From Croceibacterium_A sp964439725 (GTDB lineage Bacteria > Pseudomonadota > Alphaproteobacteria > Sphingomonadales > Sphingomonadaceae): a DNA stretch of 24,044 bases. The notes beneath the pieces are model-generated. The model did not search any database, had not been told where the DNA came from, and saw only the letters and a program-made list of their open reading frames with translations. The position numbers and the translations under genes were made by a program. Position 1 is the first letter of the stretch. Every line of letters starts with the position of its first letter. Positions 1-7,442 of the stretch are shown here, piece by piece. The DNA is taken from assembly GCA_964439725.1 (NCBI GenBank), contig CAYTPY010000027.1:1-24044 (forward strand), in the 5' to 3' direction.

Positions 1-622
1 CTGGCATGACCATCAGGTCGGTGATCGAGCGGACGCCCTGCTGCAGCACTTCGTCAGCGAGCTGGAACGCTTCCTTGAAGGTGGTTTCCGCCTTCGCGAC
101 CAGGAACAGGTTCTGGTTGGGGATGACAAGCAACGTATCGACGTTCTTCTGCAGCTCTTCGATGCCCGATTCCGCCGAACGCATGCGGCGCGTGCCTTCG
201 AACAGGAATGGCTTCGTCACCACGCCGACCGTCAGGATGCCCTTGCTGCGCGCGATCTCGGCAATTACCGGCGCCGCGCCGGTGCCGGTACCGCCGCCCA
301 TGCCGGCAGCGATGAACACCATGTTCACACCTTCGAGCGCGCGCTCGATGTCTTGAACGGTCTCTTCAGCCGCGGCCCGCCCGACTTCGGGACGCGAGCC
401 GGCTCCAAGACCGCGCGTGATGTCCGGCCCCAGTTGGATGCGGTGTTCGGCGATCGAGGCGTTGAGCGCCTGCGCGTCAGTGTTCGCGACGATGAAGTCA
501 ACGCCTTCGATCTCGGCCTCGATCATGTTGGCGATCGCGTTGCCCCCGGCGCCGCCGACGCCGATCACCGTAATCCGCGGACGCAGTTCCTCCACGGATG
601 GCGGGCCGATATTGATGCTCAT
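1..622 (-). CDS. ftsZ: Cell division protein FtsZ (N-terminal part, cut by window edge)
   Basis: FtsZ is the tubulin-like GTPase that polymerises into the cytoplasmic Z-ring and recruits the divisome. The visible 207 codons start MSINIGPPSVEELRP and cover most of the GTPase domain. The glycine-rich GVGGAGGNA loop lies at residues 21-29, and the tubulin signature GGGTGTG at 109-115 binds the GTP phosphates. NTDAQAL at 48-54 is also typical. The ATG at 622-620 is preceded by GAGGAG with 8 nt spacing, which supports this start. It is the last dcw gene in the window and is separated from ftsA by 120 nt, unlike the tightly overlapped genes upstream. The C-terminal polymer-contact region and the FtsA-binding tail lie outside the window. 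Identification is secure. Confidence 0.97.
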   Translation of the reverse strand, partial: MSINIGPPSVEELRPRITVIGVGGAGGNAIANMIEAEIEGVDFIVANTDAQALNASIAEHRIQLGPDITRGLGAGSRPEVGRAAAEETVQDIERALEGVNMVFIAAGMGGGTGTGAAPVIAEIARSKGILTVGVVTKPFLFEGTRRMRSAESGIEELQKNVDTLLVIPNQNLFLVAKAETTFKEAFQLADEVLQQGVRSITDLMVMP

Positions 623-630
623 TCAAAGCT

Positions 631-642
631 CTCCTCGAGGAG
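631..642. promoter_or_regulatory. 12-bp palindrome covering the ftsZ Shine-Dalgarno sequence
   Basis: CTCCTCGAGGAG is a perfect 12-bp palindrome. On the minus (coding) strand its second half, GAGGAG, is the ftsZ Shine-Dalgarno sequence, 8 nt before the ATG. In RNA the first half (CUCC) could pair with GGAG across a UCGA loop and partly hide the ribosome site. The stem would be only 4 bp, so any effect on translation is inference. Confidence 0.4.
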
Positions 643-742
643 GCGTGGATAGTTTGCCTTGCCGCGCTTGTGCCACAAAGGGATTCGTCGGTGCAAAAGG
701 TAAATGGAACTTTCCACAGCCCCGCGCTGACGGCGCAAGTCT

Positions 743-2029
743 CTAAAAATACTCTTTCATTGCTGTCCAGATGCGCCTGACGTGCGCTAATCCGGGTGAA
801 CGGTGGCTCGTCGAGAAGCGTGAACCGATGGTCCGAATGTCAGTCGGGCTCTCCGCCGCGTAAATAATGAGGCCCGCTAAAGTCGCAAATCCTGGAACGG
901 CATGCGCTTCCGGCAATCCTTTGAGCGAGGGTGGTCGGCCGATCCGCACCGGCCGGCCTAAAGCCGCCTGCGCGTAGTCGGCCAGACCGGCCAGTTCGGC
1001 GCCTCCTCCGGTCAACACGACCTGGCGACCTTGCCGACCCGAGAAACCCTGCGCTTCCAGCGCCCGGCCGACTTGGCTGACAAGCTGGTCTAGTTCCCCG
1101 GTGATGACGCTGATCAACTCCGCGCGAGGGATCCGGTTGTTCTCGTCGGCTCCGCGGGCAGTTGGTCCCGAACGATCGTCACCGGGTCCGTTCACCGGGA
1201 TCATCTCGCGGTGGTCGGCGGGACTGGCAATTGCCGAACCATAAACACACTTCAGCCGCTCGGCCTGGAAGCGGCGAATACCGAAGGCGCTCGCAATCGC
1301 ATCAGTGATATCCGCAGAGCCTAGCGGTATCGCTGCCAGACCGACCAGCATGCCGCCCATGTAAACCGACACGTTGGTGACTTGCGCGCCGAACTCGACG
1401 AGCGCGACGCCAAGGTCCCGCTCCTCCGGAGTCAGGCAGGCGTATCCGGTCGCCAACGGCGATGCAACGACGGCTTCCACCTCGAGATGCGCATTCTGCA
1501 CCGCTTCGGTCAGGTTGCGCATCGGCGCCCCGTCCGCGAGCATGACGTGCACATCAACGCCGAGCCGCTCGGCATGCAGGCCGCGTGGATTGGCGATTCC
1601 TTCTGCGCCGTCGAGGAAGTAGCACGCCGGCTGAGCGTGGAGCACCATGCGTCCGTCCGGCTCGATGCTCTCCTGCGCCGACACCAGCAGATGCTCGATA
1701 TCTTCTTCTTCGATCCGGCGCCCGCCGATGTCAATCTCCGCCGGTGAAATCTGGCTGGTCAGACCCGCGCCTGAACAGCCGATCCAGACGCTGGCGACGC
1801 TTGTTCCGGCGAGCTTCTCAGCCCGCTCGATCGCGTCGCGCACCGCGTAGGTCGCCGCGGCCATGTCAGTGACGTAGCCCCGGCGGATCCCTTGCGCAGC
1901 CCGATGGCCGCTTCCGAGCACGATCATTTCGCCGCCTTCGGTCAGACCGGCGATCATTGCAGAGATGCGGAAGGAGCCGATGTTCACGGCGCCGAACAAT
2001 CGCACGATGCGTGGCTGCGCGGCGGACAT
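743..2029 (-). CDS. ftsA: Cell division protein FtsA
   Basis: FtsA is the actin-fold protein that tethers FtsZ filaments to the inner membrane and recruits later division proteins. The 428-residue length fits the family. The C-terminal adenosine motif VVLTGGGAEL (337-346) is intact, and the protein ends in a short amphipathic stretch, RRIWTAMKEYF (418-428), the usual membrane-targeting helix. The phosphate loops are unusual. Phosphate-1 reads AVNIGSF (14-20), with Asn16 where Asp or Glu is normal. Phosphate-2 reads VEFGAQVTN (211-219) instead of the common D-I-G-G-G-T-T-D. The ATG at 2029-2027 shares its A with the ftsQ TGA stop (TGATG), so translation is probably coupled. The stop is TAG at 745-743. 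Position between ftsQ and ftsZ confirms the call. Confidence 0.95.
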   Translation of the reverse strand: MSAAQPRIVRLFGAVNIGSFRISAMIAGLTEGGEMIVLGSGHRAAQGIRRGYVTDMAAATYAVRDAIERAEKLAGTSVASVWIGCSGAGLTSQISPAEIDIGGRRIEEEDIEHLLVSAQESIEPDGRMVLHAQPACYFLDGAEGIANPRGLHAERLGVDVHVMLADGAPMRNLTEAVQNAHLEVEAVVASPLATGYACLTPEERDLGVALVEFGAQVTNVSVYMGGMLVGLAAIPLGSADITDAIASAFGIRRFQAERLKCVYGSAIASPADHREMIPVNGPGDDRSGPTARGADENNRIPRAELISVITGELDQLVSQVGRALEAQGFSGRQGRQVVLTGGGAELAGLADYAQAALGRPVRIGRPPSLKGLPEAHAVPGFATLAGLIIYAAESPTDIRTIGSRFSTSHRSPGLAHVRRIWTAMKEYF

Positions 2030-2934
2030 CAGCTTCCGCTCGCCCCCATGACTTCCTGGCCCCGGCCAGGTACGCGCATATAGATTCGCTCCGGATTACG
2101 CATGTCGAACGCGGCGACTTTGCCCCCCAGCAGCCGATTGACGCCGTCCAGTCGCGCGAAGTTCATCAGCGCGCCAGCCGACGCCTCCGTTCCTTGCGGC
2201 AGGGCCAGCATCTGTCCGGTGGAGAAGGTCAGATTCCAGCGTCGGTTACCCACCCATTCCGCCTCCGCAACCTGCGGCCGCAGCGCCGGCGCGGCATCGA
2301 GCAAGTCGCTCAGAGACCCGACCTGCTTTTGCGCTCCGGGGCCCGAAATCCGCAGCATGCCTTTGGCAGCCTCGTCCGAAACCGGTTCGAGCTCGTGCCC
2401 GGTGGCATCGATCAGCACCATCCGGTCGGGCCGGCGCAGCACCGCGTGCGGCTCTCGCTCGACGATATCCACCACGACAGTGTCAGGAAGCTGCCGCGAC
2501 ACCCGGGCGTCAGCCACCCAGGGCAACTCGATCAACGAATTGCGGAGCGCGTGCAGATCGACCAGCGGCATCGCACGGTCTTTCTCACCGAGCACCCGCT
2601 CGTACACCTTGAGCTCGTTCAAGCGCTCGACCCCGCGTACTTCCACGCGGTTCACTTCATACCCGGCGTCCGCTGCGGCCAGCGCGATCTGCTGGCTCGC
2701 CAAAGCTGTGAATCCGGCCATGCTGGCGATCAGCCAGGCCAGCGCGGCTGTGCCAGCCAGAATGATCACCAGGAATGCCTTATGCAATTGCTCCTCGGTA
2801 AAGGGGAGCACGCGCATCAGCCCATCGAAGAAGCTATTCGTCGTCTGCTTGGCCTTGCGCACCCTCGTCTTCGCGCCCTGGGCGCGCGCCTGACGGCGGA
2901 CCGGCTTGGCATTACGACGGATCGTCTGTGCCAT
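2029..2934 (-). CDS. ftsQ: Cell division protein FtsQ
   Basis: FtsQ is a bitopic inner-membrane protein that links cytoplasmic and periplasmic divisome parts and works with FtsB and FtsL. The 301 residues show a basic cytoplasmic tail (1-50, many Arg and Lys), one hydrophobic segment at about 53-74, and a periplasmic POTRA domain at about 94-162. The POTRA region includes VNRVEVRGVERL and the LPWVADARVSRQLPDTV stretch typical of FtsQ. A beta domain follows to the C-terminus. The ATG at 2934-2932 overlaps the ddl TGA by one base (TGATG), and the stop overlaps the ftsA start in the same way. Family sequence identity is usually low, but the architecture and the ddl-ftsQ-ftsA order make the call firm. 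Confidence 0.95.
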   Translation of the reverse strand: MAQTIRRNAKPVRRQARAQGAKTRVRKAKQTTNSFFDGLMRVLPFTEEQLHKAFLVIILAGTAALAWLIASMAGFTALASQQIALAAADAGYEVNRVEVRGVERLNELKVYERVLGEKDRAMPLVDLHALRNSLIELPWVADARVSRQLPDTVVVDIVEREPHAVLRRPDRMVLIDATGHELEPVSDEAAKGMLRISGPGAQKQVGSLSDLLDAAPALRPQVAEAEWVGNRRWNLTFSTGQMLALPQGTEASAGALMNFARLDGVNRLLGGKVAAFDMRNPERIYMRVPGRGQEVMGASGS

Positions 2935-3887
2935 CAGCTAGCCCGCTCGAGCTTGCCGAAGCGAACCAGGGCTTCCTCGATGATGATTTCCACCAGTTCG
3001 GCATATTCGATGCCGCAATGCTTCGCCTGCTCTGGTACGAGACTGAGCGGGGTCATGCCGGGCTGCGTGTTGGTTTCGAGCAGGAACAAGCCTTCGGCAC
3101 CCTGCTCATCATCCCAGCGGAAGTCCGAGCGGCTCGTTCCATGGCAGCCCAGCCGGCGGTGCGCGCCCAGCGCATACTCGAGACACAACTGCGTAATTAC
3201 AGGCGGGATCAGCGCTGGACAGACATGCTCCGTCATGCCTTCGGTGTACTTGGAATCGAAATCGTAGAAACCGGACTTCGGCACCAGCTCGGTCACCATG
3301 AGCGCCCGGTCGCCGAGGACGGCGGCCGTGAGCTCACGACCTCGAATGTAAGGCTCTGCCAACAAACTGTCGAACCGCTGCCACGGACCCTCGGCATCCG
3401 GCCGGATCGGATTGCCGCAGTTCGATTCGTCGGTGAGGATCACCACGCCGACCGACGAACCTTCATTGATCGGCTTCAGCACGTAAGGCCGTGCCAGCGG
3501 ATCGGCCTCGTGAAGATCGACAGAACGAACGATCCGCCCGCCCGGCATGGGAATGCCGTGGGGCACCAGCGCTTGCTTGGTCAGCTCCTTGTCGATGGCA
3601 ATGACCGAGGTCTGCAGCCCCGAGTGCGTGTAGGGAATGCCCATGAGGTCGAGCATCCCTTGGACGGTGCCGTCCTCACCGGGCACGCCATGTAGCGCGT
3701 TGAAAACGACGTCCGGTGCCGCCTCAGCCAAGCGCGCGGCAACGTCGCGATCCATGTCGATGCGGGTGACGCTGTGGCCGCGCGATTCCAGGGCGTCGGC
3801 CACGCCGTTTCCGCTCATCAACGAAACGGGGCGCTCGTTCGCCCACCCGCCCATCAACACGGCGACGTGAAGCTTCGGCAGGCTCAC
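2934..3887 (-). CDS. ddl: D-alanine--D-alanine ligase
   Basis: Ddl is a cytoplasmic ATP-grasp enzyme that joins two D-alanines for the pentapeptide tip. I place the start at the GTG at 3887-3885, which overlaps the murB stop as GTGA and gives MSLPKLHVAVLMGG with 317 residues, close to the usual 300-320. The frame stays open further upstream, but that part lies inside murB and is not Ddl-like. A GTG one codon upstream and an ATG at 3914 are weaker alternatives. Visible motifs: Glu18 in the N-terminal loop, HGVPGEDGTVQG (66-77), the ATP-grasp stretch YVLKPINEGSSVGV (135-148), YDFDSKY (208-214), and the metal and substrate segment LLETNTQPGMTP (269-280). All key residues look present. Confidence 0.95.
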   Translation of the reverse strand: MSLPKLHVAVLMGGWANERPVSLMSGNGVADALESRGHSVTRIDMDRDVAARLAEAAPDVVFNALHGVPGEDGTVQGMLDLMGIPYTHSGLQTSVIAIDKELTKQALVPHGIPMPGGRIVRSVDLHEADPLARPYVLKPINEGSSVGVVILTDESNCGNPIRPDAEGPWQRFDSLLAEPYIRGRELTAAVLGDRALMVTELVPKSGFYDFDSKYTEGMTEHVCPALIPPVITQLCLEYALGAHRRLGCHGTSRSDFRWDDEQGAEGLFLLETNTQPGMTPLSLVPEQAKHCGIEYAELVEIIIEEALVRFGKLERAS

Positions 3888-4843
3888 CACCGCCCTACCC
3901 TCTGGATTTCCCATTCGAGCGTTACGCCCTGGCTTTGCGAGACGCGGCGGCGCACTTCCTCGCCGAGGCTTTCGATATCGGCGCTGGTGGCCGAACCGGT
4001 GTTGATGAGAAAGTTGGCATGCTTCTCGCTCACCTGCGCGTCGCCTACTTTCAAGCCCCTGCACCCCGCGGCATCGACCAAACGCCACGCCCTGTCGCCC
4101 ACCGGGTTCTTGAAGGTTGAACCGCCGGTTTTGCTCCGCAGCGGCTGCGTCTCCTCCCGGGCCCTCGCAATCCGCTCCATCTCCGCCGCGATAGCCTTCG
4201 GATCGCCAGGCGTCCCGCGGAAGCGAGCGGCCACGACAATGGCGCCGTCGGGAAGATTGGAATGGCGATAGGAGTAGCCCATGTCGGCTACCGGCAACGT
4301 GATCAGCGCCCCACTTGGCAGCACCACGTCACAGTCCACGAGGATGTCTGCGACTTCGCGGCCGTAGGCACCGCCGTTCATCCGAACGAACCCGCCGACG
4401 GTGCCGGGAATGCCGCGCAAGAACTCCAATCCCGCGATCCCCGCATCCCGCGCGGTCGAGGCGACCAGGATGCCGCTCGCCCCGCCGCCGCATTCGATGA
4501 TGCAGTCTCGCTTCACCTCGACCGACGAAAAGGCTTTACCAAGACGCACCACGACTCCGGGCACGCCGCCGTCACGAACGATGAGGTTCGACCCAAGACC
4601 AAGCGCCATGATCGGCGTACCTTCATCGAGCTCGCTCAAGAAATCGACCAGGTCGTTCGTGTCGGCCGGCTCAAACAACCAGTCTGCAGGTCCACCGCTC
4701 TTGAACCATACGAGCTTGTCGAGCGGTGCATTCCGCGCCAGCTTTCCGCGGACATTCGTCGGCACCCAGCCGTCGAAACCGTATTCGGTGTCTGATCCTG
4801 GGGCGGAGGCGTGCTCCTGGTAGGAACCGATCTGCTCGCTCAT
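3884..4843 (-). CDS. murB: UDP-N-acetylenolpyruvoylglucosamine reductase MurB
   Basis: MurB uses FAD and NADPH to reduce UDP-GlcNAc-enolpyruvate to UDP-MurNAc in the cytoplasm. The ATG at 4843-4841 overlaps the murC TGA (ATGA) and has AGGAG 8 nt upstream, giving 319 residues. An upstream in-frame extension lies inside murC and is rejected. Motifs: FKSGGPADW (47-55), the FAD-binding LGLGSNLIVRDGG (81-93), RGIPGTVGGFVRMNGGAYG (143-161), YRHSNLP (192-198), and GGSTFKNP (240-247), where Ser242 is the probable proton donor. KHANFLINTG (274-283) and a C-terminal LEWEI with probable catalytic Glu312 complete the set. It sits between murC and ddl, a position common in alphaproteobacteria. Confidence 0.96.
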   Translation of the reverse strand: MSEQIGSYQEHASAPGSDTEYGFDGWVPTNVRGKLARNAPLDKLVWFKSGGPADWLFEPADTNDLVDFLSELDEGTPIMALGLGSNLIVRDGGVPGVVVRLGKAFSSVEVKRDCIIECGGGASGILVASTARDAGIAGLEFLRGIPGTVGGFVRMNGGAYGREVADILVDCDVVLPSGALITLPVADMGYSYRHSNLPDGAIVVAARFRGTPGDPKAIAAEMERIARAREETQPLRSKTGGSTFKNPVGDRAWRLVDAAGCRGLKVGDAQVSEKHANFLINTGSATSADIESLGEEVRRRVSQSQGVTLEWEIQRVGRW

Positions 4844-6267
4844 GCCGCCTGCTCCTGCCTGGCGGCGATCTCGGTCGGGAGGCTGGCAGCCCACTTCGTG
4901 ATATCCCCAGCGCCCAGGCACACCACCATATCGCCTGGCTGGAGAAGACCGGAGAGGCGTTCAACCAGCTCGGCCGGATTGGCGATCTCCGCGGCCGAAC
5001 GGTGGCCCCGTTCCTTGAGGCCCGCCACGAGAGCTGCGGCATCCACACCCGCAATCGGCGCCTCACCCGCCGCATAGACCGGAGCGACGAAGACCACGTC
5101 GGCGTCGTTGAAGCAGCTCTGAAACTCGCTCATCAGGTCGTTTAGCCGCGTATAGCGATGAGGTTGCGCCACGGCGATCACCCGGCCTTTGGCGGCCTCG
5201 CGAGCAGCCGAAAGCACAGCGCGGATTTCCACCGGATGATGAGCATAATCGTCGATCACGCTGGCGCCCGCGACTTCCCCGACCCGGGTGAAGCGCCGCC
5301 GCACACCTCCGAAGCGAGCAAACCCGGCGCGGATCGTGTCGTCCTCGCACCCCAGCTCTACCGCGACAGCTATGGCGGCGAGTGCGTTCTGCACGTTGTG
5401 ACGGCCAGGCATAGGCAGCGCGATATCTGCAATCACCCGGCTCTTACCGTCCCGCTCAGTATGGATAACATCGAACAGGTTACCCCCGCCTGCCTTTATC
5501 CCTCGCGGCCGGACGTTCTCGGCGCGCCAATCGGCTTGCGCTGAAAAGCCATAAGTGACGATGCGCCGATCCCGAACCCGGGCCATGACTTTTTGCACTT
5601 CCGGATGGTCGATGCACAGGACTGCGGCACCGTAGAACGGTACGTTCTCGATGAACTCTATGTAAGCTTCGCGGACAGCATCGAAGCTGCCATAGTGGTC
5701 GAGGTGTTCGGGATCGATGTTGGTGACCACGGCAAATGTTCCGTCGAGCCGCAGGAAGCTGCCGTCGCTCTCGTCGGCTTCCACCACCATCCAATCGCCG
5801 GCGCCCAGTCGCGCGTTGGAGCCGTAGCTTTCGATAATGCCGCCGTTGATGACGGTAGGGTCGATACCGCCGGCATCAAGCAAGGCCGCAACCATCGATG
5901 TAGTGGTGGTCTTGCCATGCGTTCCGGCCACCGCGACCGTGCGCTTCAACCGCATCAACTCCGCCAACATCTCGGCCCGGCGCACGACCGGTATGCGTGC
6001 CTCCAACGCCGCCGTGACTTCGGGATTGTCGCGCTTGACCGCGGTCGAAGTGACCACCACGGCAGCTTCGCCGAGATTCTCGGCTTTGTGCCCGACCAAG
6101 ACGTTGATGCCCCGCGCCCGCAGCCGTTCGACCGACGCGCTCTCTGAGAGATCCGATCCCTGGACGCTGTAGCCGAGGTTATGCATCACTTCGGCGATAC
6201 CCGACATTCCGATCCCGCCGATGCCCACGAAGTGGATCGTGCCTATGTCGATTCCGGGACCCTTCAT
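4840..6267 (-). CDS. murC: UDP-N-acetylmuramate--L-alanine ligase MurC
   Basis: MurC is the first of the ATP-dependent Mur ligases and adds L-alanine to UDP-MurNAc in the cytoplasm. The ATG at 6267-6265 overlaps the murG TGA (ATGA), giving 475 residues starting MKGPGIDIG. The frame extends further upstream into murG, but that extension has no MurC character. Motifs: the N-terminal UDP-binding Rossmann loop FVGIGGIGMSG (13-23), the ATP P-loop GTHGKTTTT (115-123), VVEADESDGSFL, NIDPEHLDHYG and the C-terminal DDYAHHPVEI. The HGKT form of the P-loop and the DYAHHP motif distinguish MurC from MurD, MurE and MurF. The stop overlaps the murB start. Confidence 0.97.
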   Translation of the reverse strand: MKGPGIDIGTIHFVGIGGIGMSGIAEVMHNLGYSVQGSDLSESASVERLRARGINVLVGHKAENLGEAAVVVTSTAVKRDNPEVTAALEARIPVVRRAEMLAELMRLKRTVAVAGTHGKTTTTSMVAALLDAGGIDPTVINGGIIESYGSNARLGAGDWMVVEADESDGSFLRLDGTFAVVTNIDPEHLDHYGSFDAVREAYIEFIENVPFYGAAVLCIDHPEVQKVMARVRDRRIVTYGFSAQADWRAENVRPRGIKAGGGNLFDVIHTERDGKSRVIADIALPMPGRHNVQNALAAIAVAVELGCEDDTIRAGFARFGGVRRRFTRVGEVAGASVIDDYAHHPVEIRAVLSAAREAAKGRVIAVAQPHRYTRLNDLMSEFQSCFNDADVVFVAPVYAAGEAPIAGVDAAALVAGLKERGHRSAAEIANPAELVERLSGLLQPGDMVVCLGAGDITKWAASLPTEIAARQEQAA

Positions 6268-7442
6268 CGTTGCGCCCCGCCAGCGAGAGCTGCTCCCGCC
6301 TTTGCCGTTCCCTCGCTGGCGATGCGGATCACATCCTGGATCGGAGCGCCGCCGAAGCTCTCTACCAGATCCGCGAGGTCGCGGGCCGCATTCGGCCGCC
6401 CGCAATTCCATGCGGCGTGAGCGGCCGTCGCGAGAGTCTCGGGATGCTGCGCCATCGCGTTGATCTGCTTGGCCAGCTCCTTGGCCGTGAAACTATGCTG
6501 GCGGATCGAGCGGGCACCGCCTGCTTTCACAATCTCGCGCACGTTCGCAGCCTGGTGATCGTCGGTCGCAATGGGCAGCGGCACCAGGATTGCGGGGCGC
6601 CCGACGGCTGTTAGCTCTGCGATCGTCGAGGCGCCGGCCCGTCCGATAAACAGATGGGTGTCAGCAAGCCGCGCGCTCATGTCTTCGAAATAGGTCCCGA
6701 GTTCAGCCGCAATGCCATGATTGGCATAGCGCGCGCGCACCGCTTCAAGATCCTCCGGCCGGCATTGCTGCGTCACCTGCAGGCGCGAGCGAAGGGCCGG
6801 CGCCAGCATGGCCAAACCATCCGGCACAACTTCCGACAGGACGCGAGCTCCTTGACTGCCGCCGGTCACGAGAACCCGTAGCAGGCCCTCTGCCGTGAAC
6901 GGCGGGAACGGTTCGTCGCGCAGCGCCAGGACTCCCGGGCGCACAGGGTTACCAACGAGATGCACTTTGCTGGCGTGCTTGGGCTTCAGGCGATCGACCT
7001 GCGGATAGGCTGTGGCGATGGCGTTGACCCTGCCGGAAATCAGCCGGTTGACACGCCCCAGCACCGCATTCTGTTCGTGGATCACGCTCGGAATGTCAGC
7101 AGCCCGCGCGGCGAGCAGCGCCGGCAGCGCCGGATAGCCGCCAAACCCGACCACGGCGGTTGGCGCGAAGCTGTCGTAAAGCCGCAAAGCCATGCTGCGG
7201 CCTTCGCACACCGCCGCCAGGCCTTTGATCCAGCCCAGGGGGTTCTTGCCGAAGCGGCCGGCGGGGAGAACGTGCGCCGGCAAGAAATCCGGTTTTCCAG
7301 GAATGTCGCTGCCACGTGCGTCGGTGATCAGGGCTACATGGTGCCCCCGCCGCTCAAGCTCGTGCGCCAAGGCGAAGGCAGGCGTCAGGTGTCCGCCGGT
7401 TCCGCCCGCCGCGAGAACATAGTGACGCGAAACCGGACTCAC
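6264..7442 (-). CDS. murG: UDP-N-acetylglucosamine--lipid I GlcNAc transferase MurG
   Basis: MurG is a peripheral inner-membrane GT-B glycosyltransferase that adds GlcNAc to lipid I to make lipid II. I start it at the GTG at 7442-7440, which overlaps the ftsW TGA (GTGA) and has AGGAG upstream. This gives 392 residues beginning MSPVSRHYVLAAGG. The same frame stays open for nearly 400 codons upstream, but that stretch is a shadow of ftsW. Motifs: GGTGGH (13-18), HEQNAVLGRVNRL (122-134), TGGSQGA (193-199) and the donor-binding FIGRAGASTIAEL (265-277), followed by PLPIATDDHQAANV. The C-terminus runs about 30 residues longer than in shorter family members and is Ala- and Gly-rich. Confidence 0.96.
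   Translation of the reverse strand: MSPVSRHYVLAAGGTGGHLTPAFALAHELERRGHHVALITDARGSDIPGKPDFLPAHVLPAGRFGKNPLGWIKGLAAVCEGRSMALRLYDSFAPTAVVGFGGYPALPALLAARAADIPSVIHEQNAVLGRVNRLISGRVNAIATAYPQVDRLKPKHASKVHLVGNPVRPGVLALRDEPFPPFTAEGLLRVLVTGGSQGARVLSEVVPDGLAMLAPALRSRLQVTQQCRPEDLEAVRARYANHGIAAELGTYFEDMSARLADTHLFIGRAGASTIAELTAVGRPAILVPLPIATDDHQAANVREIVKAGGARSIRQHSFTAKELAKQINAMAQHPETLATAAHAAWNCGRPNAARDLADLVESFGGAPIQDVIRIASEGTAKAGAALAGGAQR

Noticed and set aside
650..722. DnaA-box-like sequences (minus-strand CTATCCACG and TGTGGAAAG) before ftsZ
   Set aside because: Each has two mismatches to the 9-bp consensus; this is within chance and not enough to claim DnaA control.
1957..3267. Plus-strand open frame of 436 codons antisense to ftsA, ftsQ and ddl
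   Set aside because: It lies opposite well-identified genes, is rich in Arg, His and Gln, and has no recognisable motif; long antisense frames are expected in GC-rich DNA.
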